This document shows, one piece after another, positions 1 through 6,776 of a DNA stretch of 12,898 bases (positions are counted from its first letter, which is position 1; every line of letters starts with the position of its first letter). This DNA comes from Dethiobacter sp. GTDB taxonomy: Bacteria; Bacillota; Dethiobacteria; DTU022. The notes below the pieces were generated by a model. The model saw nothing but the letters and a program-made list of their open reading frames with translations. It was not told the DNA's origin and searched no databases. The stretch covers positions 1-12,898 of the forward strand of contig JAGXSR010000001.1 in the NCBI GenBank assembly GCA_018333405.1, written 5' to 3'. The translations under genes and the position numbers were made by a program.

Positions 1-536
1 TGCTCGTCTTGACCAAACCTTTAGGCGTCGGGGTGATCACCACCGCGCTGAAGGGCGAATTCTTGTCGGCCCGGGAGGCCGTGGCCGCGATAGAAGGGAT
101 GGCTTTTTTAAATGCGGCCGCCGCCTCAGCGATGATCGCCGAGGGAGCTTCCGCCTGCACTGATATTACCGGCTTCGGACTGTTGGGACATTTAAACGAG
201 CTGCTTATATCCAGCACGGTCAGCGCCCGGCTTGATTCTTCAGCCGTGCCCTATTACCCGGGCGCCCTGGAGGCGGCTGCTCAGGGTTTGATTCCGGGAG
301 GGGCATACCGGAACAGGGATTATTACCGGGAAGCGGTAGCCTGGGAAGGGAGGCCCGCAAATAAAGAAGATACCCTGCTCATGCTAGCCGATCCCCAAAC
401 CTCAGGCGGCTTGCTTATGGCCATTGACCGGCGGCGGCTGAAAGGGTTGATCTCCTCACTGCAGCAGTCCGCGGTTACAGCCTGGGTGATCGGCGCCGTT
501 GAACAGGGCCCCGCCGGCAAAATCAGTATTGTCTAG
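1..536 (+). CDS. selD: Selenide, water dikinase (selenophosphate synthetase), 3' part
   Basis: SelD makes selenophosphate from selenide and ATP, the selenium donor for selenocysteine and selenouridine synthesis. Only the C-terminal part lies in the window: the frame is already open at base 3 (LVLTKPLG...) and runs about 177 residues to TAG at 534-536. The TTG at base 9 is an internal codon, not the start. Recognisable family signatures are LTKPLGVGV at the left edge, the TDITGFGLLGHLNEL block in the AIRS C-terminal domain, and ADPQTSGGLL near the end. The N-terminal catalytic Cys/Sec loop and ATP-binding lysine lie outside the window, so it cannot be said whether SelD is itself a selenoprotein. 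It converges with the minus-strand spo0E-like gene. No selenoprotein gene or SelA/SelB gene is visible in the window. Confidence 0.95.
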   Translation, partial: LVLTKPLGVGVITTALKGEFLSAREAVAAIEGMAFLNAAAASAMIAEGASACTDITGFGLLGHLNELLISSTVSARLDSSAVPYYPGALEAAAQGLIPGGAYRNRDYYREAVAWEGRPANKEDTLLMLADPQTSGGLLMAIDRRRLKGLISSLQQSAVTAWVIGAVEQGPAGKISIV

Positions 537-538
537 CG

Positions 539-563
539 TTTATGGCGCAGGCCGGACCATAAA
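539..563. terminator. Possible hairpin between convergent selD and spo0E-like genes
   Basis: A perfect 7-bp inverted repeat, TTTATGG (539-545) and CCATAAA (557-563), with an 11-base loop, begins three bases after the selD stop. It sits between convergent genes, so a shared weak terminator is possible. The stem is short and no real T-run follows, so support is weak. Confidence 0.25.
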
Positions 564-612
564 GCTACAGCTACAGGCAAATCGCGCCCATGTTTATGCC
601 CTTGAAGCTTTC

Positions 613-771
613 CTACCCATTCTCCTTCATGACGATCAGGATCAGCTTGTCCAGCTCCATGCTGATCCGCATGGTCTCACTGCCTGTAAAGTCGGACTGT
701 CTATTTAATTTGCTGCGCAGTATTTCTATCTCCTCTAGTAAATCTGTTCGACTGCATTCGAGTTTAATCAT
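613..771 (-). CDS. Spo0E-like aspartyl-phosphate phosphatase (52 aa)
   Basis: This short minus-strand gene has an ATG at 771-769 and a TAG at 615-613. The 52-residue product begins MIKLECSRTDLLEEIEILR and contains SMELDKLI near residues 37-44. This matches the Spo0E family signature (S-x-E-L-D-x-L-I) in a two-helix hairpin of the usual 45-60 residue family length. Family members dephosphorylate Spo0A~P and so restrain entry into sporulation. The conserved Ser and Asp of the signature are S37 and D41. A good ribosome binding site (AGGAGAGGG) lies about ten bases upstream of the ATG on the minus strand. The overlapping plus-strand frames have no ribosome binding site or recognisable domain and look spurious. 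The gene stands alone, convergent with selD. The family call rests on motif, length and predicted helical pattern; which phosphorelay protein it acts on is unknown. Confidence 0.85.
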   Translation of the reverse strand: MIKLECSRTDLLEEIEILRSKLNRQSDFTGSETMRISMELDKLILIVMKENG

Positions 772-964
772 CGTTCTCTCCCTCTCCTGCAATATTGTAT
801 AGCTTTTTCGACACCAATCCTAAGAACCCCTTTTTTTCCATGGAAATAATTTTATAAATCTACAAGGTTCCCCATTATTGACAGGACCCTAAGCCAAAAC
901 CAGGCACAAAATTCTCTATAAAATGCTAGAATACTTCATAATTCAAGCCGATCAGCAAAAAAAG

Positions 965-991
965 GTTAACAATAAAATTGATTATGTTAAC
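965..991. promoter_or_regulatory. Inverted repeat GTTAACA-N13-TGTTAAC
   Basis: Perfect 7-bp arms (965-971 and 985-991) are separated by 13 AT-rich bases in the region upstream of the Hdr/Etf operon. The arms resemble the TTAACA half-sites of clostridial Rex-type redox operators, but the spacing is far too long for a standard Rex box (4-bp spacer). The operator role is therefore a guess; the symmetry itself is plain. Confidence 0.35.
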
Positions 992-1048
992 TTCCAGTAA
1001 AGAGATCTGCTTACATATTTGCTATTCACTGGTCCGTTTTATGTCCGC

Positions 1049-1103
1049 TGTCCTCTGCCATTGTCATATGTCCTCTGCCATTGTCATCTGTCCTCTGCCA
1101 TTG
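1049..1103. repeat. Direct tandem repeat, 20-bp unit, about 2.75 copies
   Basis: The unit begins TGTCCTCTGCCATTG and is repeated with an exact period of 20 at 1049, 1069 and 1089. The first two copies differ only in the last base (TCATA versus TCATC). The third matches for 15 bases and then diverges. No gene overlaps it. There are too few copies, and no spacers of independent sequence, for a CRISPR array. It could be a minisatellite-like tract or a set of half-sites for a regulator of the downstream operon. Confidence 0.85.
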
Positions 1104-1189
1104 CCCGCGCTTCCCGTTTCCCGCTGTAATCCCTTTCATAGGTAAATAATTTCCTACGGAAAATATTTAAGAATGAAAAAATATTGCAG

Positions 1190-1221
1190 GATTTAATTTA
1201 AAAGGTGGAGAAAATTAAATC
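1190..1221 (+). promoter_or_regulatory. Hairpin with AAGGTGGAG in its loop
   Basis: GATTTAATTT (1190-1199) pairs perfectly with AAATTAAATC (1212-1221) around a 12-base loop that contains the Shine-Dalgarno-like AAGGTGGAG. No start codon follows at normal spacing. The position, about 130 bases before hdrCB, suggests an element of the operon's leader if transcription begins upstream. It is not followed by a T-run, so it is not a classical terminator. Confidence 0.4.
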
Positions 1222-1258
1222 TGATTTGCGTATATCGGCAAATATTTTTAAAGATTCA

Positions 1259-1290
1259 AGGGGAGGTGATTATTTTAGCCCACTTAAGTG
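1259..1290 (+). promoter_or_regulatory. Orphan Shine-Dalgarno-like sequence followed by a 10-bp palindrome
   Basis: AAGGGGAGGTGAT (1258-1270) is almost a perfect complement of the 16S rRNA 3' end, yet no ATG, GTG or TTG lies 5-12 bases downstream. The GTG at 1288 is too far away and would open a frame that merely overlaps hdrCB. A perfect palindrome, CACTTAAGTG, lies at 1281-1290. It may be a leader element, a non-canonical start (ATT, giving an eight-codon peptide), or a remnant. Confidence 0.4.
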
Positions 1291-1351
1291 TTAAGTAAAT
1301 TTAAGCAAGACTTTTTCAGGCAAAATACTCTTTTTGATGCGGGGTATGATC

Positions 1352-2482
1352 ATGAGTACCGAAAGCCAGACATTTACCGAAAAGTTCGACCTGCTTGGCT
1401 GTATCCAGTGTGGACGCTGCACCGGCGGGTGCCCGGTGACGGTGCGGACCAACCTGAATGTGCGCCGATTTGTTTACGATGCCTACAGCGAAGAGAAGCT
1501 GGAGGAGTTGGCCAAACTGGCGGAGATTTGGGATTGCACCGCTTGCCATACCTGCGCGGTCCGTTGCCCTAAAGGCTTAAAACCGCTGGAGGTGTTAATC
1601 GGCCTTCGCTCTATGCTGGTGGACAGTGGAAAAGTGCAGTCCACAGTACGCAATGCCCTGGAGAGTGTGTACCTGGAAGGCAACCCCTGGGAAAAGCCGA
1701 AAGCCACCCGTTACGATTGGATGGAAGGTCTGGATGTCAAATTAGCCAAACCCGACACACCCGTGGAAAACCTGTTTTTTGTTTGCTGTACTATCGCCTA
1801 TGATCCTCGCCTGCAGGTTGTTGCCAAAAACATGGTGCGGCTCTTAAACAAAGCCGGCGCCGACTACGGCTTTATGGCCGAGGGCGAGTCTTGCTGCGGC
1901 AGTGAGATCCATACTTTGGGAGAAGAGCTTCTGTTTGAAGAGATCGTCGGTGAGAACACCGCTTTCCTGAACGATTTTCAGGCCAGACGGGTGATCACCC
2001 TTTCGCCCCATTGCTTTGCGACCTATAAGGCTCGTTATCCCCATTTAAACAAACCGGTGCTGCATTACACCCAGCTTTTGGCAGAGCTCTTACAACAGGG
2101 CAATCTGTCCTGGGGACACGACTTGCAGAAAAAAGTAGTCTTTCACGACCCCTGTTATCTGGGCAAACAAAGCGGCGTCTATGACGAGCCTCGCCGTCTG
2201 CTCAAAAGCATCAAAGGGGTGGAGCTGGTGGAATTCGACCGCTCCCGCGAGCGCAGCCTCTGCTGCGAGGGGGGCGGCGGAAAGATGTGGGTGGAGAGCG
2301 AATCGAAAAAAGAGCGGCTGGCTGAAACCCGGATCAAAGACGCCCATAACTTAGGCGCCCAAATCGTGGCTGTAGCCTGCCCGTTTTGCGTACTCACCCT
2401 GGAAGACGCGATGAAAGCTTTAGGCTACGAAGAAGAGATGCGCGTGGCGGAGATGACGGAGCTGCTGGCGGAACTGGCTTGA
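1352..2482 (+). CDS. HdrC-HdrB fusion-type Fe-S oxidoreductase (soluble, ETF-linked)
   Basis: The 376-residue protein has two parts. Residues 17-80 form an HdrC-like ferredoxin domain with two CxxCxxCxxxCP sets (C17/C20/C23/C27 and C62/C65/C68/C72). Residues about 140-350 form an HdrB/GlpC-type region with two cysteine-rich CCG motifs. The second is complete: C268, C304-C305, C343-x2-C346. The first has C145-C146, C181-C182 and the SPHCF variant at C221, which lacks the last Cys; this variant is usual in ETF-associated Fe-S oxidoreductases. No hydrophobic membrane segment is present, unlike the DUF224-type membrane ETF:quinone oxidoreductases. The start chosen is ATG 1352, seven bases after a GGGG ribosome binding site; ATGs at 1337 and 1346 are alternatives. 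It is first in the operon, 44 bases before etfB. Inferred role: electron exchange between HdrA and EtfBA. The substrate, disulfide or flavoprotein, is not proven. Confidence 0.88.
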   Translation: MSTESQTFTEKFDLLGCIQCGRCTGGCPVTVRTNLNVRRFVYDAYSEEKLEELAKLAEIWDCTACHTCAVRCPKGLKPLEVLIGLRSMLVDSGKVQSTVRNALESVYLEGNPWEKPKATRYDWMEGLDVKLAKPDTPVENLFFVCCTIAYDPRLQVVAKNMVRLLNKAGADYGFMAEGESCCGSEIHTLGEELLFEEIVGENTAFLNDFQARRVITLSPHCFATYKARYPHLNKPVLHYTQLLAELLQQGNLSWGHDLQKKVVFHDPCYLGKQSGVYDEPRRLLKSIKGVELVEFDRSRERSLCCEGGGGKMWVESESKKERLAETRIKDAHNLGAQIVAVACPFCVLTLEDAMKALGYEEEMRVAEMTELLAELA

Positions 2483-2526
2483 TCTAGAAGTTTTATGGTC
2501 AATAAAGTAGGAGGTGGATTAAAATT

Positions 2527-3315
2527 ATGAAAATTTTTGTGTGTATCAAGTATGTACCGGACACTTCCGAAGCGGTAGTCAAGGTAAATGCCGAGGGCAC
2601 GGCGGTGGATAGCAGCCGTTTCTCCTTTGACATCAACGATGCGGACAATTACGCTGTGGAAGAATCCGTTCAGATTAAAGAGAAGTACACCGGCACGGTA
2701 ACCGTCCTCTCGATTGGGCCTAAAGAATCGGAGGTAATGATCCGCATGGCTATGGCTAAGGGATGCGACAACGCTGTCCGGGTAGAGGATGCGCGCATCG
2801 CCGCTTTTGACCCTCTGCTGTTGGCCAAGGTCCTGGCCGGAGCGATCAAAGGGCAGGAATTTGATCTGGTCCTGACCGGCTGTATGGCCGCAGATGACGG
2901 GCAAATGGCTACCGGCGTGGCTCTGGCCGAAGAACTAGGTGTAGCGCACGCGGCTATGGTCAAAAAGGTGGAAATTCTAGAGGGCAAGGTCAAGGCTTAC
3001 CGCGAGCTGGAAGGCGGCCTGATGGAAGTGGTGGAAGTGGCCCTCCCGGCCGTACTGACAATTCAGACCGGTATTAATGAGCCGCGCTATGCCCCCATCC
3101 GCGGCATTCGCGAGGCGCAGAAGAAAGAGCTGAAAGTGGTCGGCTTAGATGACCTGGGAGTAGCTGCCGGCGATGTGGACGCGTCCGCTTCCAGGATCGT
3201 TGTCGAGAAGCTTTATCTCCCGGAGGTTGTTTCTTCCGCGGAATTTATCGAAGGAGAACCGGAGCAGAAAGCGGAGAAGCTGGCGTCCATCCTGGTTAAG
3301 GGAGGCTTAGTATAA
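2527..3315 (+). CDS. etfB: Electron transfer flavoprotein subunit beta
   Basis: This 262-residue protein has the usual EtfB length. It begins MKIFVCIKYVPDT, which is typical, and carries LTGCMAADDGQMATGVALAEELG at residues 117-138 and NEPRYAPIRGI further on, all hallmarks of the family. EtfB binds AMP or a second FAD and pairs with EtfA to accept electrons from dehydrogenases. The nucleotide loop reads ADDGQMATG. It lacks the DGDTAQVGP-like form I associate with bifurcating EtfB proteins, so the Etf itself may be a simple carrier, with bifurcation done by HdrA. A strong site, GGAGGTGG, precedes the ATG at 2527. The stop codon is directly followed by the etfA start, which suggests translational coupling and a 1:1 heterodimer. 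No acyl-CoA dehydrogenase gene is adjacent. Confidence 0.95.
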   Translation: MKIFVCIKYVPDTSEAVVKVNAEGTAVDSSRFSFDINDADNYAVEESVQIKEKYTGTVTVLSIGPKESEVMIRMAMAKGCDNAVRVEDARIAAFDPLLLAKVLAGAIKGQEFDLVLTGCMAADDGQMATGVALAEELGVAHAAMVKKVEILEGKVKAYRELEGGLMEVVEVALPAVLTIQTGINEPRYAPIRGIREAQKKELKVVGLDDLGVAAGDVDASASRIVVEKLYLPEVVSSAEFIEGEPEQKAEKLASILVKGGLV

Positions 3316-4290
3316 ATGGGTAATGTTTTTGTATTGGCGGAGCACCGCCAGGGAGCTTTAAGGGATATCACTTTTGAAATGTTAAGGGTTGCCCCAAACG
3401 TGGCCAAGGAGTTAGGCGGCGAAGTGAACGTGCTGCTTTTAGGGTATAACGCAGAGGCTATGGCCGAAAGGATCGCCGGCTATGGAGTGAAGGTTCTGGT
3501 CGTAGACGATCCGCTCTTTGAGAATTTCAATGCCGACAAGTACCAGCAGGCGCTCTCTAAGCTGATTGACACCTGTAAACCCTCGCTGGTTATGGTTGGT
3601 CAGACTGCCCAGGGCGTGGATATGGCCCCGGCCCTGGCCGTGGAGAAAAACCTGCCTTTTGTGTCCGACATCATCGGCCTGACGGTGGAAGACGGTACGC
3701 TTAAAGCCACCCGCCAGATCTACTCGGGCAAAGTGAATGCGCAAATTGCCTTTAAGCCGGCCGATACCTACCTGGTTACAGTGCGGGAATCCGCCTTTGA
3801 AGCGCCGGACGCTTCCGTAGCGGGCCTTGTGGAGAAAATTGACTCTCCGATTAAGGAAGATTTGGATTACCGCAAATTTGTGGAATATATCGAAGCCGAA
3901 GTGGGTGATGTGGATATTACCCAGTCCGAAATCCTGGTTGGAATCGGGCGCGGCCTGAAAGAAGAGAAAAACCTACCCGTGGTGCAAGAGCTGGCCAAGG
4001 CGATTAAAGCTGATCTTTGCGGCTCCCGGGCGGCCGTGGATGCCGGCTGGTTGCCTCATGACCGTCAGGTCGGCACTTCCGGCAAAGCGGTGAAGCCGAA
4101 GCTCTACCTGGCCTTAGGTATCTCCGGTGCTTTCCAGCACATAGCCGGGATCAAGGGCGCCAAGACGGTAGTGGCCATTAACAAGGATCCGGAAGCGCCC
4201 ATTTTCGCTGTGGCCCATTACGCCATCGTGGACGACCTGTTTAAGATAGCGCCTAAACTGGCTGAGAAGCTGAAGGAGCTTAAAGGGTAA
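3316..4290 (+). CDS. etfA: Electron transfer flavoprotein subunit alpha
   Basis: The 324-residue partner of EtfB has an N-terminal Rossmann-like part and a C-terminal FAD domain. The FAD-binding signature is clear: [10 protein letters not shown] at residues 236-245, [12 protein letters not shown] at 250-261, [13 protein letters not shown] at 263-275, and [11 protein letters not shown] at 287-297. No N-terminal ferredoxin extension is present, unlike some clostridial EtfA proteins. The ATG directly abuts the etfB stop, with a GGGAGG site inside the end of etfB about ten bases upstream. The dimer would carry electrons between a dehydrogenase encoded elsewhere and, by context, the HdrCB-like protein encoded just upstream. 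The gap to hdrA is 42 bases. Confidence 0.96.
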   Translation: MGNVFVLAEHRQGALRDITFEMLRVAPNVAKELGGEVNVLLLGYNAEAMAERIAGYGVKVLVVDDPLFENFNADKYQQALSKLIDTCKPSLVMVGQTAQGVDMAPALAVEKNLPFVSDIIGLTVEDGTLKATRQIYSGKVNAQIAFKPADTYLVTVRESAFEAPDASVAGLVEKIDSPIKEDLDYRKFVEYIEAEVGDVDITQSEILVGIGRGLKEEKNLPVVQELAKAIKADLCGSRAAVDAGWLPHDRQVGTSGKAVKPKLYLALGISGAFQHIAGIKGAKTVVAINKDPEAPIFAVAHYAIVDDLFKIAPKLAEKLKELKG

Positions 4291-4332
4291 GTCCAGGTCG
4301 GGCCCAATCTCTGTGGGAGGATGAAAAGTCAG

Positions 4333-6333
4333 ATGACGGAAAAACCGAAACTAGGTGTGTATATCTGTCACTGCGGGATCAATATCAGCGCGACCGTGGA
4401 CGTGGAAGCGCTCACCGAGTACGCCCTGACTTTGCCCAACGTGAAGGTGGCACGCCACTATTCCTATATGTGCTCCGACCCCGGGCAGCTGCTGATAAAA
4501 AATGATATCAAGGCAGAGGGCTTAAACCGGATCGTCGTGGCCTCCTGTTCTCCGAGGATGCACGAACCGACCTTCCGCAAGTCTATCCAGGCGGCAGGCT
4601 TAAATCCCTACTTTTTGGAGATGGCCAACATCCGGGAGCAGTGCTCCTGGGTGCATGAAGATCGGACAGAGGCTACAATCAAGGCCAAAAAGCTTGTTGC
4701 GGCCGCGGTGGCCAAAGTGCGCCTGCTCGAGCCCCTGGAAGCGCGGGAAGTAGAAGCTGAACGATCGGCTCTGATCATCGGCGCGGGCATCGCCGGGATT
4801 CAGGCTGCCCTGGATATTGCCGATGCCGGATTTAAAGTTTACCTGGTGGAAAAAAGCCCTTCGGTAGGGGGGCGTATGGCTCAGCTGGATAAAACATTTC
4901 CCACCCTGGACTGCTCCGCCTGCATCCTCACTCCGAAAATGGTGGACAGCGCCAACCACCCCAATATTGAGCTGATCACTTACGCGGAGGTAGAAGAGGT
5001 AAAAGGCTATATCGGCAACTTCGAGATCAAAGTGCGCAAGAAAGCGCGCTACGTCGATTTCGACAAATGCACCGGCTGCGGCGATTGCGCTTCAGCCTGC
5101 CGGGTGGCCAACCGCTTCGCCAGCGAATTTGACGAAGGAATGGGCAAGCGCTCTGCTGTTTACCTGCCCTTTCCTCAGGCTGTTCCGGCCAAGTATACCA
5201 TCGACCCGAAAAGCTGCCTTTACCTGACTAAGGGCAAGTGCGGCAAGGCGCCCAAATGCGCCGAGGTCTGCGGCGCCGGCGCCATCAACTTTGAACAGAC
5301 CGACGAACTGGTTGAGTTTAAGGCCGGCGCCATTATAGTGGCCACCGGCTTTGACGTGTTCGATGCCACCGGCAAGCCCGAGTACGGTTACGGGCAGTAT
5401 CCCAACGTAATTACCGGCCTGGAAATGGAGCGCCTGGTATCCGCCTCAGGGCCGACCGGAGGCAAAATAAAGGTCTTTAACGGCGCCGAAGAGATTGTCC
5501 CGCAGGAGATCGCCTTTATTCAGTGCGTCGGATCGCGGGACAAGAGCGTGGGCGTGGAGTACTGCTCCCGGGTGTGCTGTATGTATACCGCCAAGCAGGC
5601 CCACCTGATTGTCGACAAGCTGCCCGAGGCCAAGGTGCGCGTCTATTATATGGATGTGCGCGCCTTTGGTAAGGGATTTGAAGAGTTCTATGACCGGGTG
5701 CGCCGTGAAGGGGTGCGCTATATCAGGGGCAATCCTTCGGAAATATTTAAGCGGGGAAATAAGCTGGTGATCAAAGCGGAAGATACGCTTACCGCCACGC
5801 CGCTCGAAGACGAAGTGGATATGGTTGTTCTGGCCGTGGGCTTGAAGCCCAGAAGCGATTACCGCACGACTATGGAGCTTTTACGGCTCTCCCAGTCACC
5901 GGACCAATTTTTCCTGGAAGCCCATCCCAAGCTCAGGCCTGTGGATACCGCGACCGACGGCATTTTTCTGGCCGGATGCTGCCAGGGACCCAAAGATATT
6001 CCCGACACGGTAGCTCAGGCCAAAGGCGCCGCTTCTTCGGCGATGATCCCTCTGGCTAAGGGCAAGGTGACCATCGGCGCCCAGGTGGCCACCGTCTTTG
6101 AGGCTACCTGCCGGGGCTGCGGTTTTTGCGTGAGTATCTGCCCTTACAGCGCCATAGAACTGGTTACCGTGAACCGCATGGGCCATATGATTGAGGTGGC
6201 GCGGGTAAACGAAGCCTTGTGTAAGGGCTGCGGATCCTGTAGCGCCGGATGCCTCTCCGATTCAATTCAACCCAAGTCGTTCCGGGATCGCCAGATCTTG
6301 CCGCAGATCGCGGCATTGGGGGTTTTAAGATGA
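4333..6333 (+). CDS. hdrA: Heterodisulfide reductase subunit A-like, FAD and iron-sulfur electron-bifurcating subunit
   Basis: HdrA is the flavin protein that splits (or merges) electron pairs between a low-potential ferredoxin branch and a high-potential HdrBC branch. The product is 666 residues, full length for the family. In order: an N-terminal Cys domain (VYICHCG at 9-15, MCSDPG at 46-51, VASCSPRMHEP at 69-79); a Rossmann FAD site (IIGAGIAGIQAAL at 148-160, VEKSPSVGGRM at 172-182) with the FPTLDCSACILTPKM loop; ferredoxin-like cysteines C246/C249/C252/C256 and a C295-C313 cluster; the QCVGSRD and YCSRVCC motifs at 397-416; and two C-terminal ferredoxin clusters (C593-C603, C630-C640). 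ATG 4321 lies directly on GGGAGG, so I chose ATG 4333, 12 bases downstream. No in-frame Sec codon is seen. The last bases overlap mvhD by ATGA, implying coupled translation. Confidence 0.95.
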   Translation: MTEKPKLGVYICHCGINISATVDVEALTEYALTLPNVKVARHYSYMCSDPGQLLIKNDIKAEGLNRIVVASCSPRMHEPTFRKSIQAAGLNPYFLEMANIREQCSWVHEDRTEATIKAKKLVAAAVAKVRLLEPLEAREVEAERSALIIGAGIAGIQAALDIADAGFKVYLVEKSPSVGGRMAQLDKTFPTLDCSACILTPKMVDSANHPNIELITYAEVEEVKGYIGNFEIKVRKKARYVDFDKCTGCGDCASACRVANRFASEFDEGMGKRSAVYLPFPQAVPAKYTIDPKSCLYLTKGKCGKAPKCAEVCGAGAINFEQTDELVEFKAGAIIVATGFDVFDATGKPEYGYGQYPNVITGLEMERLVSASGPTGGKIKVFNGAEEIVPQEIAFIQCVGSRDKSVGVEYCSRVCCMYTAKQAHLIVDKLPEAKVRVYYMDVRAFGKGFEEFYDRVRREGVRYIRGNPSEIFKRGNKLVIKAEDTLTATPLEDEVDMVVLAVGLKPRSDYRTTMELLRLSQSPDQFFLEAHPKLRPVDTATDGIFLAGCCQGPKDIPDTVAQAKGAASSAMIPLAKGKVTIGAQVATVFEATCRGCGFCVSICPYSAIELVTVNRMGHMIEVARVNEALCKGCGSCSAGCLSDSIQPKSFRDRQILPQIAALGVLR

Positions 6334-6761
6334 GCCAACAATTTGAGCCGAATATCGTCGCATTTCTATGCAACTGGTGCTCTTATGCCGGGGCCGACCT
6401 GGCGGGAACCAGCCGGGTACGCTACCCGGCCAACCTGCAGGCGATCCGGGTGATGTGTTCGGGCCGGGTCAACCCCCTGTATGTGATGAACGCGCTCCAG
6501 CAGGGCGCCGACGGGGTGTTGATTTCCGGATGCCATCCCGGTGATTGCCACTACATGGAGGGAAATTTTCACGCCCGCCGCCGGTTAGGGATGCTAAAAG
6601 AGCTGCTGGAGTTTGTGGGAGTAGACCCGCGCCGTTTCCACATGAGCTGGGTATCCGCTTCGGAGGGGCACAAGTGGAAAGAGGTCGTGGAGAAAACAGT
6701 AGAAGATGCCCGCGCGGCCGGACCTTTTGAAGGGTTCAGGCGCCGGCGGATCGACTGGTAA
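6330..6761 (+). CDS. mvhD: MvhD/FlxD-type [2Fe-2S] hydrogenase iron-sulfur subunit
   Basis: MvhD-like proteins carry a [2Fe-2S] cluster and join HdrA to its electron-donating module: hydrogenase, formate dehydrogenase or the Flx NADH module. The 143-residue product is of usual size. It shows the signatures FLCNWCSYAGADLAG (C14, C17), VMCSGRV (C43) and ISGCHPGDCHYMEGN (C68, C73), which hold all five expected cysteines. The start is ATG 6330 in an ATGA overlap with the hdrA stop, with GGGGG seven bases upstream. A longer in-frame extension to 6249 would lie wholly inside hdrA and is unlikely. The next gene starts 15 bases after its stop. No hydrogenase large subunit is present here, so the partner is most likely the Flx-like module encoded next. 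Confidence 0.95.
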   Translation: MSQQFEPNIVAFLCNWCSYAGADLAGTSRVRYPANLQAIRVMCSGRVNPLYVMNALQQGADGVLISGCHPGDCHYMEGNFHARRRLGMLKELLEFVGVDPRRFHMSWVSASEGHKWKEVVEKTVEDARAAGPFEGFRRRRIDW

Positions 6762-6776
6762 AGGAGGGGACGGAAG

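Larger units (their letters stand above)
772..1351. other. AT-rich intergenic region without a convincing gene
   Basis: About 580 bases separate the divergently oriented spo0E-like gene and the hdrCB operon, so both promoters should be here. No frame codes for a recognisable protein. The stretch holds a GTTAACA/TGTTAAC inverted repeat, a three-copy 20-bp tandem repeat, a hairpin at 1190-1221, and a strong but orphan Shine-Dalgarno-like sequence followed by a CACTTAAGTG palindrome. I could not find a well-spaced -35/-10 pair for the operon. Confidence 0.6.

Noticed and set aside
590..802. Plus-strand open frame across the spo0E-like gene
   Set aside because: It has no ribosome binding site, its low-complexity Ser/Leu/Ile product is typical of an antisense shadow, and the minus strand encodes a clear Spo0E signature.
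878..932. TTGACA at 878 as a -35 box with TATAAA (917) or TAGAAT (927) as the -10
   Set aside because: The spacing of more than 30 bases is incompatible with a sigma-A promoter.
1049..1103. CRISPR array
   Set aside because: There are fewer than three full copies of a 20-bp unit in direct tandem without independent spacers, and no cas genes.
1288..1572. Open frame starting with GTG at 1288, downstream of a strong Shine-Dalgarno-like sequence
   Set aside because: The distance to the ribosome-binding-like site is about 20 bases. The frame overlaps the clearly coding ferredoxin part of hdrCB in another phase, and it has no recognisable domain.
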